Positions 47,901 through 59,317 of a stretch of 64,000 nucleotides of DNA are shown piece by piece (position 1 is the first letter of the stretch; each line of letters starts with the position of its first letter). The position numbers and the translations under genes were made by a program. The stretch covers positions 15,117,894 to 15,181,893 of the forward strand of contig NC_079209.1 in assembly GCF_026745355.1 (NCBI RefSeq), given 5' to 3'. The notes under the pieces were generated by a model. That model was not told where the DNA came from and searched no databases. It saw nothing but the letters and a program-made list of their open reading frames with translations. Origin of the DNA: Beta vulgaris subsp. vulgaris (Eukaryota; Streptophyta; Magnoliopsida; Caryophyllales; Amaranthaceae).

Positions 47901-49122
47901 AAAGACTCAATAATCCTTTAGTGTCTTTACATAGTTCTTGTTTAAACTTCCCATCTTCGTTCTTGAAGTTATCAAAAGTATCTGTTTGCGTAAAACACTC
48001 TCAATGATTAGTGGATTACGGGAAAAAAACATAGCAGGGGATCCAAGAGACAGTGACATAAGTTTGTTCGTCCACTAAAAAAGTTCTTTTAAGAAGCCAA
48101 TATATATATATACCCTTTTCTCTTCTCTTTTACATCAATATTATATTGCAAACAAGACATATATGATTGTATATATTGTTAGCTAACCTGCTTGCACATT
48201 GTATCCGGCTTGTCTCAGAAGCCGAAAGCGAAGAGCAACATCATGAAGGTTATGACCACCTTCTTCCACTTTACTCCATTTTCGCAATGCTGCATTGATA
48301 TCTTCTTGAAAGTAATATTCAAGACCTAATCTTTGGATGGCATCAATCATAACCAACTCTTCGATTTGATATTCATCACCTTCTTTTGGTTTGCTCGCCA
48401 TTTTTCCCTTTATCTTCTTGACTAACTGCTGAAGTTGATAATCAAGCTGAAAATTGAAAATTAAACTTAAAATCCAGCTAATTACTTCAAGTTAAATTTT
48501 GTACTATTCAGATAATCCACTTTGATCACTAACTTAAATGTAAGAAGAACACATAGTCTTGGCGATTTTGTAATATTTGTCTCACTATATATTTTTACAT
48601 AAGAAAGATTTCATACTTTTTACTTCTAGATAATTAACAATAATAACAGTTAAAGTGTGTGCTGACAAGCGTGAAAATCAACATGTTACAAGTGAAAAGA
48701 ACATGGGAAAGTGCTTCTTTTTTTGTGTGACATCGGGAGAGTAAATTAATTTCCCATATATAGTTTCAATAGTTATGATCAAAATGCAAAAGATTGTTGT
48801 TTGGCTGATCATGTATGAGAAGTTAAACTCTAAATTACCTATGGAACCCAAACAAGCAACTTATACGATTTTGTGAGAAGAAAAACTTCTTGTATTTTCG
48901 TTAACCAAACAAATTCACAATTTTCCTGTACTCCATAGGAACTTTAACTTCCCATTACATATAATCAGCCAAACAAATGACCAATATGCAGTAATAAAAA
49001 TTAATGTAATTAAACTCATAATACTCAACTGGAAAGGGAACATGATGGGCAGGATCAAAATAGCGTTGCTTTACGGGGGCAGCTGTTCCCTTGAATGGTC
49101 CAGTTTCTTTTGTCTGAGTCAT
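44991..49122 (-). CDS. Terpene synthase, TPS-g-like (linalool/nerolidol-type), 555 aa, 6 exons
   Basis: Exons on the minus strand: 49030-49122, 48188-48446, 47579-47981, 46868-47225, 45909-46142, 44991-45311. All introns have GT..AG ends, the phases fit, and the joined length is 1668 nt with no stop. The class I metal-binding motif [10 protein letters not shown] lies at about residues 302-311 and the second motif DDLGSAKDE at about 443-451. [14 protein letters not shown] before the first motif resembles the R-D-x-P-L-K-W-Y-M-W of TPS-g enzymes. The N-terminal RR-X8-W motif of cyclising monoterpene synthases is absent, as in TPS-g, whose members make acyclic alcohols such as linalool and nerolidol from GPP or FPP. 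No clear transit peptide is seen. The 358-nt fourth exon equals the usual exons 4 and 5 (219+139) fused. Substrate and product cannot be read from the sequence. Confidence 0.9.
48796..48978. mobile_element. MITE-like inverted repeat in terpene synthase intron 1
   Basis: The left end TTGTTTGGCTGATCATGTAT and AGAAGTTAAA faces its complement TTTAACTTCCCATTACATA and ATCAGCCAAACAA on the right, across about 120 bp. There is no coding sequence. I cannot fix the TSD, so the superfamily is open. Confidence 0.5.
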
Positions 49123-49222
49123 TTTGTTTGTGGCTGAAATGGGAGGTGAAATCTTTGCTGCAAAAATGACAATGAACTTTCACTTGCTCTATTTTTGGTT
49201 TGTAAAATTGTATGGCAAAGAC

Positions 49223-49236
49223 TATATATTTATAGC
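49223..49236 (-). promoter_or_regulatory. TATA box of the terpene synthase
   Basis: The minus strand reads CTATAAATATATAG about 100 bp upstream of the ATG at 49122. This is a good position for a plant TATA box; the transcription start is inferred to lie about 30 bp downstream. Confidence 0.55.
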
Positions 49237-49616
49237 ATAGGGATGAACTACTGATTTAAGTAGACAACTCCAAGATCAGATAACAACGTCTACTATGTTG
49301 AAAATACTAAAAACATGTAAATTATGCACCGTGTGGGTCAAGACGCGATTGCACACACCATTTTCTACAGCCTTTGAATTGTCTAACTTTTTTGCATAAA
49401 ATTTACTGTTGCTAAGGTTTTGGTGAATATCAGCCTTGCATTTGAGCCTTTCATCTCAACCGCACAATCGCTTCTTTCTCCCTCTTTCCCTATCTCTATC
49501 TTCTGTCACCACTTTCTCTCTGTCTTCTTCATCTCTCTCTCACACAGCATCAGCAAGTAACAGAGGAAACGAAAGTCATAGATTTTGATGCGCGCGAAAA
49601 TTTACCTGTGTCGTGC

Positions 49617-50821
49617 TGTTGGATTATGCTCCAAAATAGTTTTCCTAATAGGTAGGACTAGTTGCAAATATTAGTTAGTGGGCTAACAAGTAGTGGTCTA
49701 CATAATGGTCTATTTAGTGGGATAAAAGTAGTGGCTTAAGTAGTGGACATGTTATTAGTAGTGTTTTGTAAGCCTATAAAAGACACTTATTGTATTGAGA
49801 TTAATCGAGCAAGTTTAATGCAAAAGTTCTCCATATTTTATTCAATATCCTCTCTACTCTAAAAACTATTTGTGGTATCAAGAGCATCAGGTTAGATCCG
49901 GGAAAAGAAAAAAAAAAAAAAAAAGAGAGAGAGAGAGAGAGGAAAAGAGTATTAAAAAAAATTGAGTAAAAAGAAACAAGCAACGCAGCTTGATTTCATT
50001 ATTTGTGAGCAATTTTTTTGTTTGAGTGAAATTTTTTGTGTTTAACCATAAAAGTAATTGTTGGGTGTGATGTGTTGTTGGGTTCCCTTTTAACCCATGA
50101 AAATGGATTTCAATCCTGTGAAAAAGAGGGCATAAAAAATTGTTTAAGTTGAAGATCGAGTAATCTTTACGAGTGTGTGGAAGTGGTACTCAACGCAGAG
50201 AAGATTTCCAAAGTTATAGTAGTGGATGGGGTCAAATTTGCAAGACTACATCAAATAGAGTTTATGGAGAGAAGTGCTCCATTGAGTGAAGGTTGGTGAT
50301 AATGTGCGTCAACAAATTAAAATATGGTGTTGGTGATAACGTGTATCAACAAAAGATGGTGTTGGTGAGAAGTGCATCAACAAATGTTTGGTGATGAGAA
50401 GTGCATCACATTAGGAAGAGAAGTGCTTCCATGTTAATGGAGAGAAGTGTTCCATGAAGATTAAAAAAAATGAAGGTCCATATATCATACGGGAAGAATT
50501 ACGAACAAACAAGATTGTGACACAATGTTTAATGTTGGCTCTTAGAAATTTTGGAGCAAGGGGGTGTGTTGGATTATGCTCCAAAATAGTTTTCCTAATA
50601 GGTAGGACTAGTTGCAAATATTAGTTAGTGGGCTAACAAGTAGTGGTCTACATAATGGTCTATTTAGTGGGATAAAAGTAGTGGCTTAAGTAGTGGACAT
50701 GTTATTAGTAGTGTTTTGTAAGCCTATAAAAGACACTTATTGTATTGAGATTAATCGAGCAAGTTTAATGCAAAAGTTCTCCATATTTTATTCAATATCC
50801 TCTCTACTCTAAAAACTATCA
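49617..50821 (+). mobile_element. TRIM-like LTR retroelement (1205 bp), TSD CGTGC
   Basis: Two 255-bp LTRs (49617-49871 and 50567-50821) start TGTTGGATTATGCTCC. They appear identical except the last two bases (TT versus CA). TSD CGTGC flanks both sides (49612-49616, 50822-50826). A primer site TGGTATCAAGAGC starts at 49873 and a purine-rich AGCAAGGGGGTG precedes the 3' LTR. The 695-bp interior is noncoding, with a GA/A-rich stretch and about five degenerate repeats of TGTTGGTGATAA.GTGCATCA. A TATA-like CTATAAAAGACAC is in each LTR. It must borrow copia-type enzymes. Confidence 0.9.
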
Positions 50822-50826
50822 CGTGC

Positions 50827-51808
50827 ACTTATATGTTATCTGAAACGAAAGTCATAGCTTTTGAGGCCATGTGGAAATTTGTGATGTGGTAATATCATTG
50901 TAGTGGTACAATGAATTTATGTAGCTACTAGCTAATATATGGTGATTAATGAAGGTATCTTGTAGCTAATTTTATGTTTCATTGAATAACGTATACTGTG
51001 AATAACAACTTGACATGAGTAGTGAATTACTAATTTTAATTTCTCATCTATATACAAATGAAAAGAGTGACCGGGATATATGGTGATTAATGAAGGTATC
51101 TTGTAGTTAATGGCATGAGATGAAACATGCTACTGCTCTTCTGTCACTTACACTGTATTTCTGAATGGCCGCATCATGTATTCTTCATGAAGTTTCAAAT
51201 GGAAACTTTGTTCTACATCTTCTACGGGTGGCCTTGTCATATATATTTCCCTTGGCTTTGTTTCTTTTTTTACATCTTGATCTCATTACTTTCGGATGCC
51301 GTGATTTACCATTTTCTTTCATCTTATCTAATCTGGCATGCCAAACGATGAAGCCCAGTTGTATGCAGTAAATGAACTGTGTATGCTTTTTAACTATATT
51401 ATTGATGAAAGTTGCTGAAAATTTCCTCGAAAGAATTTCGGTTTTGAATTTACTGAATTGACTTTACAAATCTCTTACTTGAGAATTATGAGCATTATAT
51501 TAAAGATAATGATGTGAGACAAATAATTCCATATACGAGAAAGCACAAATCAGCATAATAGAGGACAATATATACGTGATTAGTGAATAGAGACATGCAA
51601 ATTTGAGTAATATGGAGAATTAACTAAGTGATTGGTATAGATGATATCCAAAACCATCACATGGTTGAGCAACTCAGTTTTCTAAAAGAATTTGAGAAGT
51701 TAATGTCAAGTTCTTCTGTGATAATCTCATTAATAATTGATGCTGACATTAAGACTTTATGTATGATAATCAAATCTTGCCTTTTCTTCATCAAGTCCAA
51801 ATTCAATA
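50827..51808. other. Gene-free stretch with a local duplication
   Basis: ATATGGTGATTAATGAAGGT followed by ATCTTGTAG occurs twice, about 143 bp apart (50937 and 51078). Short open frames at 51127-51371 show no domain. No element boundary was found. Confidence 0.4.
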
Positions 51809-51995
51809 CACTAGTGGAAAAATAAGGAAGGGTTGCGCTAAAAAAGACCTTTAGGATTGCGCTTTTTGACAGCATCGCTTTCAATAGCAGCCCTTCACTT
51901 TTTAAGTAGGGCTGCGCTTTTTAGGTAAAAGCGCATCCCTTCTAAGCTAGAAGCGCTACGCTTTTACCTAAAAAGCGCAGCCCTTCCTACCAAAA
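51809..51995 (+). mobile_element. Isolated CACTA terminus (GGGCTGCGCTTTT family)
   Basis: Begins CACTAGTGGAAAAATAAGG. The following 180 bp holds inverted pairs such as GGGCTGCGCTTTTTAGGTAA facing TTACCTAAAAAGCGCAGCCC, and further GCGCTTTT/AAAGCGC variants. The layout matches the other CACTA ends in the window but the motif differs. The interior and the opposite end are not securely identified. Confidence 0.6.
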
Positions 51996-54900
51996 AATAA
52001 ATTAATTTTTTTTTGACATTTTTTTACTAATATATTAATCTCACATTTTCTGAATTTTAACATTTGCATTAAACTTTAAAGTAAACCATCCAAATCCAGA
52101 AGAGAAAAAATTATAGATCTACAATGCAACTAAACCCAAATATACAGAAGAGAAGAAATTATAGATCTACAATGCAACTAAACCCAAAACAAAAAAAAAA
52201 AGAACGAAATGAAAATGAAAAAAAAAGGAACAAAAACTGATATAAAGAACAGAAGAAATTATAGATCTGAAAATACAAGAACATTAATCAAAAAAAGATT
52301 AAGAAATTATAGATCTGAAAAGTCAAAAACTGCCTCCAAACATTGACCTAATAATGTTTAAATACGTAAAACAAAACCCTAATACATAATTAAGGAAATA
52401 ATAAAATTCAGAAATACTTAAAATGCCTATTTGGAGCCTTAAACGAACTCAGATGGCTTAAAAAGCCTATACGTCATGGCATGAAACCCATCATTTTACA
52501 TCGAGGTACCCATGTGACTAGATGAAACCCATGAAGTTGTGTACAATGCTTGGCTGCTTGGTCTGCAGGTTGGTTTTTTAGATGCTAAGCTTAATGGTGT
52601 AACTTGCAACTGAATTTTGATTATGCCTCAGCCAAGTTTGTGATTGAATTTTAACACCTACCAAAAAGGTAATTTATATTATCCCATGATCTGTGAGACC
52701 TTCACTTTCCTCTTTAATATTTTATACTCATACATGTGCTTCAAGAAGGTATATCATTTCTAACTTAGGGTAAAGGTAAAAGCAAAGATACTAAGGTGTG
52801 AATAGTGGAGAAGCAATCTTTCTTATTTAAGTGCTTTAGCTTCTTTTTCTCAAATTGTTCTATGGTCTGCTTAAGCTATATTTAGGCTAGAAAAAGTCAC
52901 ACTCATATCCAAGATCAAAGGAGGTTTGTCATTTCTTTCCTCAGCTTCTTTGCATTTTTCTACAGATTTGATTCCAACATTTTCCGAGATGAGAGAGTTT
53001 TGTTCACTTGGTGAATTGCGTTTTGATTTTGGATTATACTATTATAGTAATAGCTCTTAACAAGGACAAACTTTTTGGATGTGGCTTGAGTTCAATCCAG
53101 TTCTTAATAATCGTGACTAACATTTTTCACACCTTTTATTTGTAGGTTATCAGTTCTGCAATCAACCGTGGTATTGCTAATGTTTCAATATTTCCCTTCA
53201 GTGCTGAATTTATTCAACCATGCTTCAAATGAGATCATATGAGAGTTATTTCAAAGACCTTCCACCCAAATAAAGGAAGCTTAAGGCTCTTCCTGGCTAT
53301 ACCCCCACCACGTCATTGTTGGAGCTCTTTTGGGGATCGGAATGATAACATTGTTTTTTTTTTTAGCCTGTCCAAGTTTCTTAAATTGTTTTATTATTCT
53401 GCTTTCATATAACTTGGAATTGATATATTAGATTTTACATAAAAATGTTGTGCATCTGAAAAAAAATCACTTAGTGATAAAAGATATTGTTTCGCATTTC
53501 ATGTCTATGGAATTATATAAAGTTTTGTTTTAATATTTTAACTTGCATGCAATGTACGGAGGTTTGGGAGGAAGTAAGGTTTTTACACTTCCTAATTAGA
53601 TTTTGCATGCAATGTACGGAGGTTTGAGAGGAAGTAGGGGGACCTAGGTAAGTAACTTCCTCCATTTTGGAGGAAGTAGAATTTCCTAGGAAGTGCAAAT
53701 TCTCATGATTTTGCCAACCAAACAACTTCATATACTTCTACTTCCTAGGAATTTGCACTTCCCATGATTTGTTTTGTCAACCAAACAAGGCCTAAAAAGA
53801 TGTTATTGTTGGACTCTATAGGATTGTATAAGTACTATCTTTCTATGATGAATGAGATTTCAGCCTTATTCCAATCATTTATTGTATTATATAAATCAAG
53901 GAAGTAGGTATGATGTTTTCCTTTAAAATTACTAAAGTACTCTCTAATAATTTAAAACAACCTTTCCTTTAAATGAAAACTAAAGCATGAGAACCAATGC
54001 AACTTGCCATGTGAAATAAGTAAAAAATGGAATATGCAATCACCATTAATAACTTGTCAAAATAGATGACATAATCAATTTACGAAATGAATTAGAATCT
54101 TCAATAAAAAAGGTTAGCGATATATATATATATATATCCTGACCACATAATACTTCGTATATACAAAGTTCAAATAATATGGTTTATTAACGTTTACAAT
54201 AGTTAGAAAGAGATGTTCTTGCCTCTCTCTAGAATTGAGAGTTCAAGCGAGTGTCCAATATTGTTGGAATCCGTTCCTCATATTACTAGTGTCATAGCTA
54301 AAGGTGTGAAAAAGGTAATGGTGCCCAAAAAGTAACCTCTGTTACATAACGTAACCCCGTAATTTCGCCTTGGTCTTTTTATCACCTTGGACTTTGTTAT
54401 AGCCTAGCTTGGGCCTTTTTATTTGCTGGCCACACTATTTGTTATTCAAGGTGTCGCCAACCTCATATAAAAGTTTGTGTGTTTTTTAAAAGGTGGTTTA
54501 TGATATTAAAAAAAAAAAAGGCTCTTGTAAAAGGTAGTTTCTTGCAAATTTCCTTAGTCATAATTTTTAAAACAAACAAAAATAATTTATTTAATAAGGT
54601 AGAGGTACAATATGTAACTTTACTCAGCCCTCAAGCTTTAGTTATCCTATATCTCTCTCATAATCCATGATCACATTCCTCGAAATGATACTTGAATTTC
54701 ACAAATGTTTAATTTAGAATAATGAAGATAATCCATAACTGCCAAATAAAACTATATCGAACAACTATTTCTTCTTAATTCATAAAATACGATTCCACCA
54801 GTTTTAATACTTGTATGATGCACGAGTTATAATTAATATGTTAAACTTATTATAATTGTTTTTATCCGTTGTAGGTGTGTAATTGAATTGGACTGAATTG

Positions 54901-55269
54901 GACTTTGCCAAATCCAAATTAAGTCCAAACTTTTTTTTGACTCGAGAAACTAAGTGCAAATCCAACCAATTTTATCCGAGTCCAGTCCAATATAGTCTGT
55001 ATCTAGCCCGATACAGTCCTATAATTTTATCAATTTTTTCCAATTTAGGGACAAAATGTTTTTTCATGATTGAAATTTGAGAAATTAAAATCATTGAACC
55101 ATTCAAAAAATATCACAGAAATCTTTAAAGTCTATAATAAAATTCGAATAACAAATACTACACCCAACACAAAATAATAATTAAAAAATGCTAAATAGAG
55201 AAAAGGAAAGATACTTTTAATGTTTTGTTTATAATTTGTTACAATTCAATTAATTTGTGATGTTAACTG
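51996..55269. other. Gene-free stretch, repeat-like
   Basis: No coding domain is seen. At 52095-52320 a tandem motif AGAAATTATAGATCT recurs four times. At 53540-53640 a 62-bp unit with GCATGCAATGTACGGAGG is duplicated in tandem. At 53680-53795 the string ending CCAACCAAACAA recurs, with CCTAGGAA and GCACTTCC. A line of TTGGGCCTTTTTATT and GCTGGCCACACTATTTG (54405-54440) recurs at 61750. The interior of an old CACTA derivative is one explanation. Confidence 0.35.
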
Positions 55270-55572
55270 CGAGACTTGCGTTTCAAACTGTAATGAAATT
55301 CGGGCTTTTTTTTTTTCTCTCCATGGACTTAACTGATCATGTTATCCTAATATCATCCGATCAGTTAAAGTATTGTGTTTAGAATATTTATGGCGCCATT
55401 ACGTTCACTGGTCTGATTTGGCTCCGAAACTGGATCAGTTAATGTTTAACTGATCTGGTTGAAGACCAGATTAGTTAACTTTCCATAGCAGGTCTGGCTC
55501 ATTCGTTCCGGTCCATTTTTGGATGAATACATTCCATATTGACCTGATCGGTTTGTCTTTTTTCCACTAGGG
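55270..55572 (-). mobile_element. Possible CACTA right end (TTAACTGATC family)
   Basis: The stretch ends TTTTTTCCACTAGGG, one base from an inverted CACTAGTGGAAAAAA. The preceding 250 bp carries at least five direct and inverted copies of a TTAACTGATC(T/A)GGT-like motif. The motif differs from that at 51809, so the two ends probably belong to different families. No TSD is visible. Confidence 0.4.
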
Positions 55573-55715
55573 TAAAGACTAAAAGAGTTACTAAATTTCG
55601 ACTTTGCAGTTATCACTTTGAACTTTTAGAGGGTAAGTACAAATTATGGCGCCAGTAATATGATTTGAAATCCAAAGCATGAAAAATTATACTAAAGAAT
55701 AAATGTATATATATA

Positions 55716-56011
55716 TCTCTATTCTATATGGGAAGAGGGGTAGGACACCAAAATATTAGAAATCCCATTTTACCCTCATTATATCTCTATTCTAACTACT
55801 TACTTTAATTAAAAAAAAAAAAAATTTAAAAATAAAAAAGAAACTACCTAATTAATTTATAAAATAAAAAAAGATATTGCAAAAAGAAAACCATCAACAA
55901 TTCAAATATCCCTAATTTATTAGATATAATTAACAATTTATTTAATTTTCTACATCCCCTAAAAAATATTTCTACGTATTTTCGCACGCATCGCGTGCAT
56001 ATAAAAACTAG
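55716..56011 (+). mobile_element. Small nonautonomous Helitron (296 bp)
   Basis: Starts TCTCTATTCTATATGGG and ends with the hairpin GCACGCATCGCGTGC, 8-9 A/T-rich bases, then CTAG. The base before is A and the base after is T, the expected Helitron A^T target. No coding capacity. Confidence 0.75.
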
Positions 56012-56047
56012 TATATATATATGTATGTATGTATGTGTACGTATGTG

Positions 56048-56049
<2 letters not shown>

Positions 56050-56095
<46 letters not shown>

Positions 56096-56116
56096 ACACA
56101 CACACACACAACACAC

Positions 56117-56164
<48 letters not shown>
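56050..56164. repeat. (AC)n microsatellite
   Basis: About 115 bp of almost pure CA dinucleotides with three single-base slips. Open frames across it are artefacts. Confidence 0.95.
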
Positions 56165-56176
<12 letters not shown>

Positions 56177-56499
56177 CTCCCTCCGTTTCCTAAAGATCTT
56201 CCCTCTTTCCGTTTAAGTGCGTTTCCAAAAGATTTTCCCTCTTTTACTTTATTCCGTATTTGGAATTTTTTTCCTCTTTTTACCCTCTCATGTCCCTATC
56301 ATATGGTCCACCATTACATTATTAATTCTATTTTACTCCCTTTCTCTCTCCTACTTTAATCCCTTTTTATTTGTTTATTTATCTTAACCCCTTTCTCTCT
56401 CCTACTTTACCCACCCCACACCCCACACCCCACACAAATGGATTCTGCTTGCTATCTGTAGGAATAGTAACAAGGAATATCTTTAGTAAACGGAAGAAG
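56177..56499. mobile_element. Stowaway-like MITE (323 bp), TSD TA
   Basis: Left end CTCCCTCCGTTTCCTAAAGA, right end (reverse complement) CTTCTTCCGTTTACTAAAGA, flanked by TA on both sides. It sits between (AC)n/(TA)n and (TA)n tracts. Confidence 0.85.
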
Positions 56500-56537
<38 letters not shown>

Positions 56538-56546
56538 ATATATATA

Positions 56547-56600
<54 letters not shown>
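56500..56600. repeat. (TA)n microsatellite
   Basis: About 100 bp of TA dinucleotides directly beside the Stowaway. Confidence 0.95.
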
Positions 56601-56602
<2 letters not shown>

Positions 56603-56619
56603 TTGTATTAAAAAGATTT

Positions 56620-57110
56620 TTTGTTCATAACCATCTTATTAAGTATACTTTTTGTTTGCGAGAAACTACCTTATATACAAAATTTTGTACAAATTTACCT
56701 TTGTTACATTATTGTTTGTTGACCACTACCTAAAAACTTTTGCGACGTTGACTGTAGTTTTCCGGTGACTAAAGCCCATATATATGGAGGTCACTTTGAC
56801 TTGTTATTTTCCTTATTTCATTCCCCCTTTCTATTTTTCCTCCCTTTTCTAAACTACCACTCTCTCTCCTTAACTAACTAAGGATATGTAAATGAGTTTT
56901 GTACAAAATAAAAGGGGGAAATAAAATAAGCTAAGGAAAATAACAAGTCCCATGACTGGCACATGAGTTTTATTCACAGGATTAGTATAATCAACGTCGG
57001 AAAAGGTTTTTAGGTAGTGGTCAACAAACAAAAAAATGTAATTTCATACAAAATTTAGTAAATAAAGTAGTTTCTCACAAAAATTAAAGTAAGACATTAT
57101 GGAGAACAAA
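56620..57110. mobile_element. Fold-back/MITE-like element, about 490 bp
   Basis: Nested inverted segments: GTTTGCGAGAAACTAC with GTAGTTTCTCACAAAA; TTGTTTGTTGACCACTACCT with AGGTAGTGGTCAACAAACAA; and GACTTGTTATTTTCCTTA with TAAGGAAAATAACAAGTC. Noncoding. TSD and superfamily are unresolved. Confidence 0.6.
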
Positions 57111-57181
57111 TGCTATTATATATTATCTTTACTAAAGAAAGATAGTATTAAATCCTATGAGAATAATAGTTATATAATTGT

Positions 57182-57375
57182 CCAATGTCACTAAGCTAAG
57201 CTAGCTTAGTGGTTGGCATTGTGCCTTCCAACCTTGAGGTTGGCAAAGAGGATGGCAATCGGTTAATTTTTCTGACCATCCTCCTTTACTCTCAGAGTGT
57301 CTAGCATGTTGAGACGGTTTGGGTTGATCGGTGCGAGGTTCTTGTCCGGTAAATTTATTTAACCAATGCAAAAAA
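57182..57375. other. Unassigned repeat-like spacer
   Basis: Contains GCTTAGTGGTTGGCATTGTG and CCAACCTTGAGGTTGG, a pattern seen in dispersed plant repeats. Abuts the broken terpene synthase exon. Confidence 0.3.
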
Positions 57376-57697
57376 CATTGTCGAACATCTCCAATAGACA
57401 AGATGTGCTTGGTTTACTCATAAAGCAATGACTTCATGAGTTTCTCCAGGATTGGCAGATGATGATTGTCATCATTAGAGTACATAACTGGAATCATTGA
57501 AGCTAAATCTAGGAAAAGCAGATTTGATATCGGACGAAAATGGCGAGTGAGAGAGACACTCAATCCTTATCGAGACGCTTCCATGCATCTGAAATAATCT
57601 TAAGAACATATTCTTGTGCACTTTCATCTGAGACCCGTGGATGCACATTCCTGTAGGAAGCTATAAATGACCAATCATGCCCGTATTGATTCTCATC
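57376..57697 (-). pseudogene. Terpene synthase last-exon pseudogene
   Basis: It aligns along its length with the last exon of the intact gene (44991-45311), including the AG acceptor and GATGAGAATCAA start at 57697 and intron bases beyond (TTTTGATATACTAGTC). It has frameshifts and a premature TAA, where the intact gene reads YEETNH. The other exons are missing because a copia element begins at 57739 in the intron. This is the relic of a tandem duplicate on the same strand, about 8 kb upstream of the intact gene's start. Confidence 0.85.
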
Positions 57698-57738
57698 CTA
57701 CAAATCAAAATATGTACTAAGCTTTTGATATACTAGTC

Positions 57739-57941
57739 TGTTAGTATTATTACTAGAAACAAGTTACTAGGATCACAAATTTGACTACTAGAAATAACAA
57801 TGAACAATCTTCTAGGCGTGTTTCACTTTTTCCCAAAAGTAATATTTTGACCCTTACTTTGAACACCAGTTACACGAACCATTGCGACTCAAAAACAACG
57901 TGACATGAAAGCAATACATCTAATACTCTGAATCTCCAACA
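57739..57941 (-). repeat. 3' LTR (203 bp) of the Tork-like copia
   Basis: The minus strand begins TGTTGGAGATTCAGAG and ends ATACTAACA. The preceding purine-rich TTGGGGAGGATTG is the expected PPT (57940-57952). The TSD partner is not visible because the 5' end is lost. Confidence 0.65.
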
Positions 57942-58598
57942 ATCCTCCCCAATTTCCAGTATCCAATTGTATTACTAGCACAAACAACATCACTACAAAA
58001 AAACAATCTCATGCATAAATGCCAGTGTACAAAGATATGAACTTCCACTTAGTACAATACACATTCCAAGAATTCGTATCCAAATGGTGTCGTCAAACGT
58101 TTGAACCATTAGCAATACATAATGAACACTTAAAGATATTGTACACACAAGATTAAATACTTGTTCTCATTATATACCAAACACTAAAATAGCCACGTGG
58201 CCATATCATTCATAAGTGCATCAAAGTTATTCCCCACTAGCTCTTTGAAGCGACCAAACGTCGCACTTACATAGGTAGATCTCTTTAAGTAAAATATGCT
58301 CATGTGATAAAACAATAATGTCAAGAGATCTATTGAGATAAACAACCTCTTATACATCACAGTTTCAAAGAACTTTATCGTGGATGATTAAGTAGTTCTT
58401 TCAATCATCAAATAAGTACATTAATCTTATTGAACTCAAGACCCAACATCTTATTGGCTTCAAGTTAATATTTCCTCATTCGCGACTAACAATGAGCACC
58501 AATCCAAAACCGATTGCCATCCTCTTTGCCATATAAGTAGCTAAAGCCTTTGTAAAGCAATCCGTTAGATTATACCTTGTCCATACATAGTCAACTGT

Positions 58599-58974
58599 TA
58601 AGGATGGAAATGGGTGATGGATGATCCATCACCCGCTTAACCCGGTATTTTAAATGGATGAAAACCCAAATTTAAATGGATGGAAAGTGGGTGGTGGGTA
58701 AGAATTTTTTCATCCTTTACCCGATGCATCACCCGTTTAACATCCAACTCATTACCCAATTATTAAATTTTACATGTAAATTACTTATATTGTATGTGTT
58801 TGATATAATTATTTTATATTATGTCACTAATTTCTTTTAAAAATATACTAAATATCATCACTCGTTTAACACCCGACCCACCCGTTTCACCCGATGGATG
58901 ACGGATGGATGGATGCGGGTGGTGGATGCGAGTGATGTTCCACCCGCCCCGAATCCGATCCATTTCCATCCCTA
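58599..58974. mobile_element. hAT-type MITE (376 bp), TSD TCAACTGT
   Basis: Terminal inverted repeats TAAGGATGGAAATGG and TAGGGATGGAAATGG (right, reversed). The 8-bp TSD TCAACTGT is perfect on both sides (58591-58598, 58975-58982). The interior is rich in GGATGG and CACCCG repeats, noncoding. The TSD length and TA(A/G)GG start are hallmarks of hAT elements. Confidence 0.9.
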
Positions 58975-59317
58975 TCAACTGTAATAGCAGTTATTTGATC
59001 AATCCTTAGCCATAGCTATGTCTCACACCGATGTGCCTTGATTTACCAATTTTGACTATAATCCCTTGCCAAAGCTGCATCACTACCATAATGAATAGCG
59101 ATCGAGGAAATTGGTTTCGACAACAAAGGTATTTCAAACATGAGATCTCTTAACCACTTGACTTCCTTACTTGTCGATGATAGAGCTACAAACTTATTGA
59201 AGAATCTCCAATGCAAGTTTGTTTCTTGAAAGCCCAAAATATAACACCACCCCTAAGGAGGAATACCCATCCACTTGTGGAGGAATGATCTCTCTAATAG
59301 AGATCCAACTTGCATCC

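Noticed and set aside
51809..55572. One 3.8-kb CACTA element joining both ends
   Set aside because: The two ends use different subterminal motifs and the 3-bp flanks (ATA, TAA) do not match, so they are listed separately.
55844..56601. Open frames rich in Cys-Val, Thr-His or Ile-Tyr
   Set aside because: Artefacts of (AC)n and (TA)n repeats; no codon structure or domain.
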